From: Lacinutrix mariniflava | GTDB lineage: Bacteria; Bacteroidota; Bacteroidia; Flavobacteriales; Flavobacteriaceae | Direction: 5' to 3' | Assembly (NCBI RefSeq): GCF_001418015.1 | Contig: NZ_LIQG01000026.1 | Coordinates: 1,054,001-1,118,000, forward strand | DNA length: 64,000 bases | Part shown: positions 52,527-60,858 of the stretch, one piece after another | Numbering within the stretch: position 1 is the stretch's first letter | Layout of the letters: the number at the start of each line of letters is the position of its first letter | Program-made: the position numbers and the translations under genes | The notes under the pieces: generated by a model | Told to the model about the DNA's origin: nothing | Seen by the model: only the letters and a program-made list of their open reading frames with translations | The model's database searches: none

Positions 52527-53318
52527 ATGAAACGTTCTCTTCTTTTATCATTGATATTAGTGCAAATTGTAGCGATGTCTTGTTCTACTGATAATGATAG
52601 CGATAATAATAGTACTACCGGAAATAACGATACAGAAAATCCAACATCTCATTTACAGTCTACAGGATCTTCATCTAACGATTTGCTATCAAGCACAACC
52701 TTTAATAGTATGGTTGTAGAATTGGTTTATGTAGAAGGTTTTGAGCCTTCGCAAACTAGTGTGGATAATTTTGTATCTTTTTTAGAAGCAAGAACATTTA
52801 AACCAAACGGAATTACTGTAGAAAAAAGAGTAATAGTATCTCCAGGCAATGCACCTTATACAAATACAGAAATTAGAAGTATAGAAGATGCTAATAGAAC
52901 AAAGTTTAATACGGGAAATGAAATAGCAGTTTGGGCCTTTTTTGCAGATGGTTCATCGGCTAATGACTCTGGAAGTGGTGTGGTATTAGGTACAGCTTAT
53001 AGAAACACTTCTTTTGTTATCTATCAAGAAACAATTCAGGATTTAAGTAATAGTGCCTTCGAGCCAAACAGGTCAGTTTTAGAAACTACAGTAATAACTC
53101 ATGAATTTGGTCATATCCTTGGTTTAACTAATTTAGGAGCTCCATTACAATCGGCTCATGAAGATGCCGAACATGAAAAGCATTGTGATGTTGAGAGTTG
53201 TTTAATGTATTGGGCTTCAGAAACAGGTTCAGGAATATCTAATTTAGTTGGGCAAAGTCAATCGCCACAGTTAGATGCGCAATGTATTGCAGATCTTCAA
53301 GCAAATGGAGGTAAATAA
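52527..53318 (+). CDS. Metzincin-like zinc metalloprotease lipoprotein
   Basis: This 263-residue lipoprotein has lipobox VAMSC (C19) and a low-complexity Asp/Asn/Ser linker (20-60). The catalytic motif is HEFGHILGL (H192, E193, H196). Residue 202, where most metzincins have the third His, is Asn. A CxxxxCLM motif (C220, C225, M227) resembles the archaemetzincin Cys pair and Met-turn. Several His residues (H211, H216, H219) in the intervening HEDAEHEKHC stretch could complete the zinc site. It is probably a surface or periplasmic peptidase of the group annotated as membrane metalloprotease in Bacteroidota. It is flanked by two other exported proteins on the same strand. Confidence 0.8.
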   Translation: MKRSLLLSLILVQIVAMSCSTDNDSDNNSTTGNNDTENPTSHLQSTGSSSNDLLSSTTFNSMVVELVYVEGFEPSQTSVDNFVSFLEARTFKPNGITVEKRVIVSPGNAPYTNTEIRSIEDANRTKFNTGNEIAVWAFFADGSSANDSGSGVVLGTAYRNTSFVIYQETIQDLSNSAFEPNRSVLETTVITHEFGHILGLTNLGAPLQSAHEDAEHEKHCDVESCLMYWASETGSGISNLVGQSQSPQLDAQCIADLQANGGK

Positions 53319-53343
53319 TTATAAAATTAAAATAAATATTAAA

Positions 53344-53937
53344 ATGAAAAAACAAATAATAGCATTAGCAGTATTACTTATAGCAATAGTTGGAGTAAGT
53401 GCTCAAGAAAACACAACAGATAATGAGTCTAGTTTTGGTCTTAAAGGAGGTTATAATTTAGCTTCTGTAAAATTTGATAGCGATTCTGAAACAGGTCAAC
53501 GTCATGGATTTAATGTTGGATTCTATGGAGAGTCTTTTGTAAGTGAAGCATTAGCCATACAAATCGAGTTTCAATATTCTCAACAAGGTTATGAGATTGA
53601 AAATAACAACTCAACATTTACTCAAAAAGTAAATTATATAAACATGCCATTATCATTAAATATTTATCCAACGCCAAATTTCTTTTTAGAAGTTGGAGCA
53701 CAAGTTGGTTTAGCTATTTCTCATAAAGAAGAATTTGATAGTAGTTTTAATTTATTTGATGTTTCTCAAGAATTCGATCCTAATAAGTTTGATTATGGCG
53801 CAAATGTTGGTGCTGGTTTTAAAACAAATTCAGGTGTTAGATTGGCTGCAAGATATCATTTTGGATTAGGTGATATTTACGACGAAGGAAAACCACGAAA
53901 TAGAGTGTTGCAAATAACCTTAGGTTTCGATTTATAA
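53344..53937 (+). CDS. Small outer-membrane beta-barrel protein (porin family)
   Basis: This 197-residue protein begins MKKQIIALAVLL with a signal peptide ending near VSAQ (about 20). An eight-strand barrel pattern of the OMP_b-brl type follows: SFGLKGGYNLASVKFD, HGFNVGFYGESFV, VNYINMPLSLNIYP, FFLEVGAQVG and a final VLQITLGFDL. The start at 53344 is chosen because the longer frame from 53275 lies inside the protease gene and lacks the signal sequence at its front. Function unknown; porin-like or adhesion roles are typical for the fold. Confidence 0.85.
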   Translation: MKKQIIALAVLLIAIVGVSAQENTTDNESSFGLKGGYNLASVKFDSDSETGQRHGFNVGFYGESFVSEALAIQIEFQYSQQGYEIENNNSTFTQKVNYINMPLSLNIYPTPNFFLEVGAQVGLAISHKEEFDSSFNLFDVSQEFDPNKFDYGANVGAGFKTNSGVRLAARYHFGLGDIYDEGKPRNRVLQITLGFDL

Positions 53938-54002
53938 TAAAAAAGATCCATTTGGAAGCTTTTTTTATGCCTTATATTTAGTGTTAGATATTACTAAAAA
54001 CT

Positions 54003-54034
54003 AAAAACCCAAAGCATTTGCTTTGGGTTTTTTA
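54003..54034. terminator. Bidirectional terminator between the OMP gene and pruA
   Basis: AAAAACCCAAAGC (54003-54015) and GCTTTGGGTTTTT (54020-54032) pair perfectly over 13 bp with an ATTT loop. It lies between two convergent genes and can serve both. Confidence 0.9.
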
Positions 54035-54055
54035 ATATCTATAATACAGAAATTA

Positions 54056-55684
54056 CTATTCTCCTAAGAAAGGATATCTGTAATCTGTTGGTGTTACAAA
54101 TGTTTCTTTAATCATTCTTGGTGACACCCAACGTTGTAAGTTTAATATACTTCCAGCTTTATCGTTAGTTCCAGATCCTCTAGCACCTCCAAATGGTTGT
54201 TGTCCTACAACAGCACCAGTTGGTTTATCGTTAATATAGAAGTTTCCAGCACAGTTTTGTAATGCTTTAGTCGCTTCAATAACTGCATATCTGTCTTTCG
54301 CTAAAATAGCTCCAGTTAATGCATAGTCACTAGTTTCGTCTACTAATTTTAATGTTTTAGAGTAATCTTCATCTTCAAAAACATAAATAGTCATTACAGG
54401 TCCAAATAACTCATCACACATTGTTGTGTATTTTGGATCGTTTGTTACAATAACGGTAGGTTCAATAAAGTAACCTTTACTTTTATCATGACCACCACCA
54501 ACTATAATTTCAGCATTGTCATCAGCTTTCGCTTGATCAATATATTTTGCTAATTTATCAAAAGAACCTTCATGAATAACTGCAGTAATAAAGTTTTCCA
54601 TGTCTGCAGGAGAACCCATTTTAAAAGAGTTTACATCTTCTACTAATTGTTCTTTAACATCTTTCCAGATGCTTTTAGAAACGTAAGCACGAGAAGCCGC
54701 ACTACATTTTTGTCCTTGAAATTCGAAAGAACCACGTGCAATAGCTGTTGCTACTTGCGCAGGATTAGCACTTGCGTGTGCAACAATAAAATCTTTACCA
54801 CCAGTTTCTCCAACAATTTTTGGGTACGTTTTGTAGTTGTGGATATTGTTACCAATTTGTTTCCAAAGTTCTTTAAATATATATGTAGAACCTGTAAAGT
54901 GTAATCCAGAAAAGTCAGGACTTGCTAATACAGTTTCAGTAATCATTACTGGATCTCCAAAAACAACATTTATTACACCTGGAGGTACACCAGCTTCATC
55001 AAAAACATCCATAATTACTTTTGCAGAATAGATTTGAGAATCACTAGGTTTCCAAACCACAACATTACCCATCATTGCCATACAAGCAGGTAAGTTTCCA
55101 GCAATAGCAGTAAAGTTAAAAGGCGTTACAGCATATACAAAACCTTCAAGAGGTCTATATTCTACACGATTCCAAGCACCACTTGTACTTTCTGGTTGTT
55201 CATGGTACATATCTGTCATGAACTGTACGTTAAAACGTAAGAAATCTATAAACTCACAAGAAGCATCAATTTCTGCTTGGTGTATTGTTTTAGACTGTGC
55301 CATCATTGTTGCAGCATTAATTCTAGCTCTATATGGTCCAGCAATTAATTCGGCAGCTTTTAAAAATATTCCAGCTCTGTGTTCCCAAGGCATTTCTGCC
55401 CAGTTTGTTCTTGCTTCTAAAGCTGTAGAAATAGCTTCGTCAACATGAGATTTTTCAGCTAAATGGTAGTGTCCAACAACATGTTTGTGATCGTGTGGAG
55501 GAGACATTGGCTTAGTGTTTCCAGTCTTTACATCCTTTCCATTAATATACATTGGCACATCTAAAGTGCTGTTATACATTTCTTTGTAAGCTTTAGAAAT
55601 AGCTTCACGATATTCGCACCCAGGAGCATAAGCTCTTACAGGTTCGTTTACTGCGATTGGTACGTTAAAAAATCCTTTTCCCAT
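54056..55684 (-). CDS. pruA: L-glutamate gamma-semialdehyde dehydrogenase
   Basis: This enzyme oxidises glutamate semialdehyde (from proline) to glutamate with NAD+. The 542-residue protein shows aldehyde dehydrogenase motifs: VTPFNFTAIAGNLPACMAMMGNVVVWKPS, LHFTGSTYIFKELW, the catalytic base in VGETGGKDF, the nucleophile in GQKCSAASRAYV, and ELFGPVMTIYVF. The start at 55684 (MGKGFFNVPIAV) fits the family's usual N-terminus; an ATG at 55708 would add eight residues. No proline dehydrogenase gene is adjacent. Confidence 0.95.
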   Translation of the reverse strand: MGKGFFNVPIAVNEPVRAYAPGCEYREAISKAYKEMYNSTLDVPMYINGKDVKTGNTKPMSPPHDHKHVVGHYHLAEKSHVDEAISTALEARTNWAEMPWEHRAGIFLKAAELIAGPYRARINAATMMAQSKTIHQAEIDASCEFIDFLRFNVQFMTDMYHEQPESTSGAWNRVEYRPLEGFVYAVTPFNFTAIAGNLPACMAMMGNVVVWKPSDSQIYSAKVIMDVFDEAGVPPGVINVVFGDPVMITETVLASPDFSGLHFTGSTYIFKELWKQIGNNIHNYKTYPKIVGETGGKDFIVAHASANPAQVATAIARGSFEFQGQKCSAASRAYVSKSIWKDVKEQLVEDVNSFKMGSPADMENFITAVIHEGSFDKLAKYIDQAKADDNAEIIVGGGHDKSKGYFIEPTVIVTNDPKYTTMCDELFGPVMTIYVFEDEDYSKTLKLVDETSDYALTGAILAKDRYAVIEATKALQNCAGNFYINDKPTGAVVGQQPFGGARGSGTNDKAGSILNLQRWVSPRMIKETFVTPTDYRYPFLGE

Positions 55685-55852
55685 TGTAAATTTATTTGCA
55701 ACTTCCATAAAAATGGAAGTCTTCTATTAATATTAATTGTCTAAAATTGAAATACAAAGTTACAAAATTTTTAAGTATTTCTTTCTGAAGGAAATGCCAA
55801 AGAAATCTTATTTTTTTGTAAGTTGCCAACACAATTTAGGACTATCATTGTT

Positions 55853-56578
55853 ATGTGTACAGTAAGTATTTTTTATAAAGGAAATAATGATTTTGTGTTA
55901 ACCTCGAATAGAGACGAAGCACCAAATAGAAAAGCCTTATCCCCAGATTTTTATACTATTAATTCTACTGAGTTATTAATGCCTAAAGATGAGCAATCTG
56001 GCGGTAGTTGGATTGGTGCAAGTGCTAAAAATAGAATTGTTTGTTTGTTGAATGGTGGTTTTACGCTTCATAAAAGACAAACAGCATACAGACAAAGTCG
56101 TGGTGTTGTAGTTACAGATTTGTTAACAGCTACAGATATTGAAGCGACTATAGAATCTTACAATTTGGAGGATATAGAGCCTTTTACTATTGTAATTGCC
56201 GACTGGAATGCTGATTTAAAGTTCTATGAATTGGTCTGGGATGCTAAACAAAAACATTTTCAACAATTACCATTAGAAACAAGAATTTGGTCGTCTTCTA
56301 CATTATATACTGAAGATAAAAAACAAGCAAGACGCGATTGGTTTCAAGATTTTAAATCTAAAAGCGAGTTGTCTTCAAGTACTTTGTTAGCGTTTCATAA
56401 AACAGCAGGAAAAGGTAATAAAGATTTTGGTGTTGTTATGGATCGTGGTGTTGTGAAAACCACAAGTATTACTCAAATTGAAAAAACGGATGCTTTTTTA
56501 GAAATGCGATTTAATAATTTGAACACTTCAGAAAAAACAAGTAAAACTTTTAATCTTGCCGAAATTATTAATGAGTAA
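55853..56578 (+). CDS. NRDE (TANGO2-like) family protein
   Basis: This 241-residue cytosolic protein starts MCTVSIFYKGNNDFVLTSNRDE, where MCT at the N-terminus and the NRDE tetrapeptide define the family. The N-terminal Cys after Met suggests an Ntn-hydrolase-type fold. GGSWIGASAKNRIVCLLNGG is also conserved. The start at 55853 is chosen because Cys2 must be near the N-terminus. The biochemical role is unsettled; animal TANGO2 is linked to lipid and haem handling. It overlaps the next gene by 8 nt. Confidence 0.88.
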   Translation: MCTVSIFYKGNNDFVLTSNRDEAPNRKALSPDFYTINSTELLMPKDEQSGGSWIGASAKNRIVCLLNGGFTLHKRQTAYRQSRGVVVTDLLTATDIEATIESYNLEDIEPFTIVIADWNADLKFYELVWDAKQKHFQQLPLETRIWSSSTLYTEDKKQARRDWFQDFKSKSELSSSTLLAFHKTAGKGNKDFGVVMDRGVVKTTSITQIEKTDAFLEMRFNNLNTSEKTSKTFNLAEIINE

Positions 56579-57578
56579 TCCACAAGAAAACACAGGTATA
56601 ATAATAACACTTGCTTATCCAGATACTATCGTATCTCATGCTGAAGAGTGGTACTCTCCTTATTTAAGATATGTTGGAGTGGGAAGTAAAACAAGTGTTC
56701 GCGCAGGACATGCAGCTTTAGTTTTAATAGATAATAAGGCTGGTGTTTTAGAATATCACGATTTTGGGCGTTATATAACTTCAGAGCCAAATGGACGCGT
56801 TCGAGGAGAGCATACGGATAACGAATTGTCGTTTCCGCTTAAAGCGGAAATAAAAGATGGTGAGATTAAAAATCTAGATGCGATTTTAAAATTTTTAGCA
56901 ACCAATCCAAAACTCACGCATGGTGATGGAAGGATGGTAGCTTCGGTTTGTAATACTATAAATTACAACAAGGCAAGAACTTATATTACTGAAATGCAAG
57001 AACGTGGCTTTATTTATTACGCTGCTTTTAAAAAAGAAGCTTGTAATTGTGCGCGTTTTGTAACAGACAGTTTAATTGCTTCGGTAACACATTTAAAAAC
57101 TAAAAAAGCTTTAGAAAATTCTAAATGGTTTACGCCAAGTACAGTTGGAAATGTTTTATTAGCTAATACTAGTGATCATCCTTTTGAAGTCTCAGATAAA
57201 GGAGAAATTAAAGAATATAAAGGTTCTCAGCAAAGCGAAAATCTAAAATGTTTTTTAGATAGATTAAAAGATTATAAACCAAGTAAAATAGGAACAACTA
57301 TTCCAAAAGAAGTTGAAGGTCTTCATGAAAGTGCACAATGGTTGTCTGGAATTGCAGCTGGAGCTTGGTATGAGATTTATAAAACTGAAATTTTAAACGA
57401 ATATCGATACAAGCGTATTTCTCCTCATGGAAATGTGGATTGTGATGCTATTTATATTGCTACAGATTCAGATTTTAATTACGAAGAAGAATATAAAATT
57501 ATTCATTATTCTAACTGTCATTTCTTTCATTTAGAACAAAAAGAAAAAGTATTTAGATTTAATAGGAAAGAAGCTTAG
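56571..57578 (+). CDS. DUF6695-like protein of unknown function
   Basis: This protein of 335 residues (start MSNPQENTG at 56571, overlapping the NRDE stop by 8 nt) has no signal peptide or membrane helix. An N-terminal block (about 10-180) contains VRAGHAALVLID, EYHDFGRYITSEPNGRVRGEHTDNELSF and KKEACNCARFVTDSLI, a His/Cys arrangement like that of NlpC/P60- or DUF4105-type hydrolases. The family resemblance to DUF6695 is from memory. Translational coupling to the NRDE gene suggests a shared process. Its stop overlaps the apaG stop region by 4 nt on the other strand. Confidence 0.7.
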   Translation: MSNPQENTGIIITLAYPDTIVSHAEEWYSPYLRYVGVGSKTSVRAGHAALVLIDNKAGVLEYHDFGRYITSEPNGRVRGEHTDNELSFPLKAEIKDGEIKNLDAILKFLATNPKLTHGDGRMVASVCNTINYNKARTYITEMQERGFIYYAAFKKEACNCARFVTDSLIASVTHLKTKKALENSKWFTPSTVGNVLLANTSDHPFEVSDKGEIKEYKGSQQSENLKCFLDRLKDYKPSKIGTTIPKEVEGLHESAQWLSGIAAGAWYEIYKTEILNEYRYKRISPHGNVDCDAIYIATDSDFNYEEEYKIIHYSNCHFFHLEQKEKVFRFNRKEA

Positions 57579-57961
57579 TTTATAGCAAACGGAGCGCTTA
57601 GTTTAAAAGTAGGAATAGCTACATCAAACTTTTTAGTGGTGGTAAAGTTTACCATACTATAATGTCCTCGCATAGCTCCAAAAGGAGAGGTTAATAAACA
57701 TCCTGAAGAATAGGAGTGAGATTCACCAGGTTTAAGTACTGGTTTTTTTCCAATAACACCTTCTCCAGAAACGGTTTCAACATTGTTTAACGCGTCAAGA
57801 ATAACCCAATGTCTTGCATTGAGCTGCACAGAGTCTTTGCTCTGGTTCTCAATAGTAACTTGGTATCCAAAGGCATAATGTATTTTATAATTTTTATAAA
57901 AAGTGCCTTCAAAATTAGTTTCTACCGAAATCTTTATGCCTCTTGTTACTTGTTGAACCAT
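57575..57961 (-). CDS. apaG: ApaG family protein
   Basis: This 128-residue protein is a single ApaG domain, a fibronectin-III-like fold. It has IKISVETNFEG, FGYQVTIENQSKDSVQLNARHWVILDALNN, VSGEGVIGKKPVLKPGESHSYSSGCLL and GAMRGHYSMVNF, all family hallmarks. ApaG is linked to Co2+ resistance and Mg2+ efflux in enterobacteria; the molecular activity is unresolved. It is convergent with the DUF6695-like gene and ends within its last codons. Confidence 0.95.
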   Translation of the reverse strand: MVQQVTRGIKISVETNFEGTFYKNYKIHYAFGYQVTIENQSKDSVQLNARHWVILDALNNVETVSGEGVIGKKPVLKPGESHSYSSGCLLTSPFGAMRGHYSMVNFTTTKKFDVAIPTFKLSAPFAIN

Positions 57962-58059
57962 TTTTGTTTTTAAGTATTCTATGCTAAAGTACTAATATTA
58001 CTGCAATTATTACAATAATAGCAGTCAATTCAAACATATTTTAACTATTCTTCAATAAT

Positions 58060-59310
58060 TTAGTTTGTAATATTGACAGAGTTACCTTCGCCTAAACCAA
58101 TTATTCTATCATATCTAGCGCCTAAATCTCTATAGTATGCTAATACCTTATAACTGTTTTCTGTTTGATGAAAATTACCACTAATTGCGTTTTCATCTAT
58201 GCTACCATCTTCATTTTTAATAACATATTTATAACTATAAAAACCTTGCTTTAAAAGCAGTTTCCCTTCATAAGTACTCCCTTCCTCAATATACGTAAGT
58301 TGTGTACTTTCGTCTACAGCATAGTTGTTAAAATTACCATAAACGTGCAGTGTTTGCCCTTTTTGTAGTTTATTTATTTCTAATGCAAAATGAACTTGAG
58401 CGTAATCTGCACTAATATTAGGAGTGTCTGTGTCTAAAGCTGTGATAAGAAAATTTCCATTAATATCTGGATTATAAGTATAAGCGCTATTTGCTCGCGA
58501 GACGTTTTTGTATAAATAGCTATTGTAAAGATCCTTTAATTCTATAAACTGAACACCTGTATTTGCACCTCTTAAATCTTTGTTTTCAAAATAAAGGTAT
58601 TCGTTTCCAGCATAAAAACTAGTGCCTTTTACATATCTATATTGTAATTCGTTACCCAGTATGTATTGAGGTTTTACGTTTTTAATAGCGGTTCTTAAAT
58701 TGTTATTCTGGATGATTACTGTTTTTACAGTTTGTAATGGGTTGTTAAATATTAAAGATGAAGAACTGATTGCAATATCAACAGTGTGTTTAGCTTTTAT
58801 TTCACTAACATCTCGCGAGCGTTTAATCGCTACTCCAACCGATGCAATGTCTTCGTAAACCATAAATTTTCTGGTAAATTCGATATCATCATCTTCGTTA
58901 TAAATAGTAATTAGGTAGTTTCCAGATTTTGTTATGCCACGTGTTTGCTCGTTTGGAACGGTTAGGGTGAAATGTGAATACACCTGATATGTATTAAAAG
59001 AATTGTTCCATATTCTAATACGTTGCTCATTAAAACCGTCTAAGTACTCAGATTGTACTAAAACCGAAGGTGTCCAATCGTAATTATAGTGCTTTATTTC
59101 GTAATAGTAATCATCCTCATTTCCGTTTAAAACATCGAATTCTAAAACAAGATATTCGCCAAGCTTTAAAATAGGTAACTGACTTTCCGGTGTGTCTCCT
59201 TTAAAAGTGATGGTTTTTATTTCTTCGGTAGGGTTTATCTCTTCAACTTGACTAAAAACAGAAGTAGATGCTAGTAAAAATAATAATATATGCTTAACGC
59301 TAGACGCCAT
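58060..59310 (-). CDS. Type IX secretion system plug protein (DUF5103)
   Basis: This 416-residue exported protein starts MASSVKHILLFLLAS (59310; a longer start at 59343 adds eleven unlikely residues), with a signal peptide ending near VFSQ. It shows the DUF5103 pattern: EIKTITFKGDTPESQLPILKLGEYLVLEFDVL, YYYEIKHYNYDWTPS, SEYLDGFNEQRIRIWNNSFNTYQ and a C-terminal EGKLLLKQGFYSYKYVI region. The Plug protein caps the SprA translocon on the periplasmic side in T9SS. Its presence indicates that the organism has a type IX system elsewhere in the genome. Confidence 0.85.
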   Translation of the reverse strand: MASSVKHILLFLLASTSVFSQVEEINPTEEIKTITFKGDTPESQLPILKLGEYLVLEFDVLNGNEDDYYYEIKHYNYDWTPSVLVQSEYLDGFNEQRIRIWNNSFNTYQVYSHFTLTVPNEQTRGITKSGNYLITIYNEDDDIEFTRKFMVYEDIASVGVAIKRSRDVSEIKAKHTVDIAISSSSLIFNNPLQTVKTVIIQNNNLRTAIKNVKPQYILGNELQYRYVKGTSFYAGNEYLYFENKDLRGANTGVQFIELKDLYNSYLYKNVSRANSAYTYNPDINGNFLITALDTDTPNISADYAQVHFALEINKLQKGQTLHVYGNFNNYAVDESTQLTYIEEGSTYEGKLLLKQGFYSYKYVIKNEDGSIDENAISGNFHQTENSYKVLAYYRDLGARYDRIIGLGEGNSVNITN

Positions 59311-59433
59311 AAATGAGGGTTTTCTTCGTGTAAATATAAGCAAAATCTATGCCTAATTCGAAACTGTTATTTAGAATAATTATAAATAAATTATCTGTGT
59401 GCTTTATAGGAAAGAGTTTTTATTATTAATTCG

Positions 59434-59441
59434 TATTTTTG
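59434..59441 (+). promoter_or_regulatory. -7 promoter element upstream of nqrA
   Basis: TATTTTTG fits the TAnnTTTG -7 box of Bacteroidota and lies 61 nt before the ATG at 59503. A -33 TTG at the right gap is not seen. Confidence 0.4.
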
Positions 59442-59502
59442 CAGCGATTTTTCACGCTTGAAAAATCACTTAGCTAAACTATTAACAAATAGATTTGTAC
59501 AC

Positions 59503-60858
59503 ATGTCAAACGACATTAAGATTAAAAAAGGTCTAGATATAAAACTTGAAGGAGCTGCAGAAAAGGTAACAGAAAATGCCATAAAAAGCAACACTTGTAC
59601 GGTTAGACCAGAAGACTTTCACAGTGTAATTCCAAAATTATCGGTTAAGGTTGGTGAAAAAGTAAAAGCTGGACAAGCTTTGTTTTTCGATAAAACCAAC
59701 ATAAACGTAAAATTTGCTTCACCAGTTTCTGGAGAAGTTACTGAAATTGCTCGCGGTGAAAAACGTAAAATTCTTTCAATAACAGTTCAAGCAGATAAAG
59801 AGCAATCTTTCGAAGATTTTGGAGCTTTAAACATAGATTCGGCAAAAGCTGAAGATATTAAAGCAAGATTATTAGCTTCAGGTTGTTGGGCATTTGTAAA
59901 GCAACGTCCTTACGATGTGATTGCAAATCCAGAAGTTGCTCCAAAAGCAATTTTTGTTTCGGCATACGCTAGTGCGCCTTTAGCTGCAGATTTAGACTAT
60001 ACCTTAGCTGGTAAAGAAGCAGAGTTGCAAGCAGCAGTTTCAGCTTTAGCTAAATTAACAGCAGGAAAAGTACATGTTGGTGTTGGTAAAAACGGTAATT
60101 CGCCATTGGCAGGATTATCTAATGTTACTGTACACAATGTATCTGGACCGCATCCATCAGGAAATGTTGGAACATTAATTAATAAAATAGATCCAGTAAA
60201 TAAAGGAGAATCAGTTTGGACTGTTGCTGCTCAAGATCTAGTTATTATTGGTGAGCTATTATTAACTGGTAAATTTAATGCTGAGCGCACAGTTGCTTTA
60301 GCAGGATCATCGGTTAAAAAACCACGTTATTTTAAAACCAAAATAGGAAGCGAAATTGCAACTATGGTTTACGATAATGGTGTAGATAAAGACGGAAATG
60401 ATAGAATTATTTCTGGAAACGTTTTATCTGGAAAACAAGTAAAACCAGATGGTGCTTTAGATTACTACAGTAATGTGGTATCTGTAATACCAGAAGGTGA
60501 TGATTACGAGTTTTTTGGTTGGAACAAACCTGTTTTCAATAAAGTATCAACCTCTAGAGCTTTAACTTTTTCATGGTTAACACCTAAAAAGAAATTTGCT
60601 TTAAATACAAATACAAACGGAGAACATAGAAATTTTGTTACTACTGGAACTTATGAGGAAGTATTTCCTTTAGATATTTTTCCTATGCAAATTTTAAAAT
60701 CTTGTATGTATCAAGATTTAGATGAAATGGAAGCTTTAGGAATGTACGAAGTTGCACCAGAAGATTTCGCCTTAACAGAATTTGTTTGTGTGTCTAAGCA
60801 ACCACATCAAGATATTATTAGAAAAGGTTTAGACTTAATGCTTAAAGAAATAGGATAA
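59503..60858 (+). CDS. nqrA: Na+-translocating NADH:quinone reductase, subunit A
   Basis: NqrA is the peripheral cytoplasmic subunit of the Na+ pump that oxidises NADH. The 451-residue protein begins MSNDIKIKKGLDIKLEGAAEK; the in-frame TTG at 59458 is rejected because the family starts here. It shows PKLSVKVGEKVKAGQALFFDK (biotinyl-lipoyl-like fold), VHNVSGPHPSGNVGTLINKIDP and the C-terminal cysteine-containing FPMQILKSCMYQDLDEMEALGMYE block. It is followed without gap by nqrB (stop and start overlap). Confidence 0.95.
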   Translation: MSNDIKIKKGLDIKLEGAAEKVTENAIKSNTCTVRPEDFHSVIPKLSVKVGEKVKAGQALFFDKTNINVKFASPVSGEVTEIARGEKRKILSITVQADKEQSFEDFGALNIDSAKAEDIKARLLASGCWAFVKQRPYDVIANPEVAPKAIFVSAYASAPLAADLDYTLAGKEAELQAAVSALAKLTAGKVHVGVGKNGNSPLAGLSNVTVHNVSGPHPSGNVGTLINKIDPVNKGESVWTVAAQDLVIIGELLLTGKFNAERTVALAGSSVKKPRYFKTKIGSEIATMVYDNGVDKDGNDRIISGNVLSGKQVKPDGALDYYSNVVSVIPEGDDYEFFGWNKPVFNKVSTSRALTFSWLTPKKKFALNTNTNGEHRNFVTTGTYEEVFPLDIFPMQILKSCMYQDLDEMEALGMYEVAPEDFALTEFVCVSKQPHQDIIRKGLDLMLKEIG

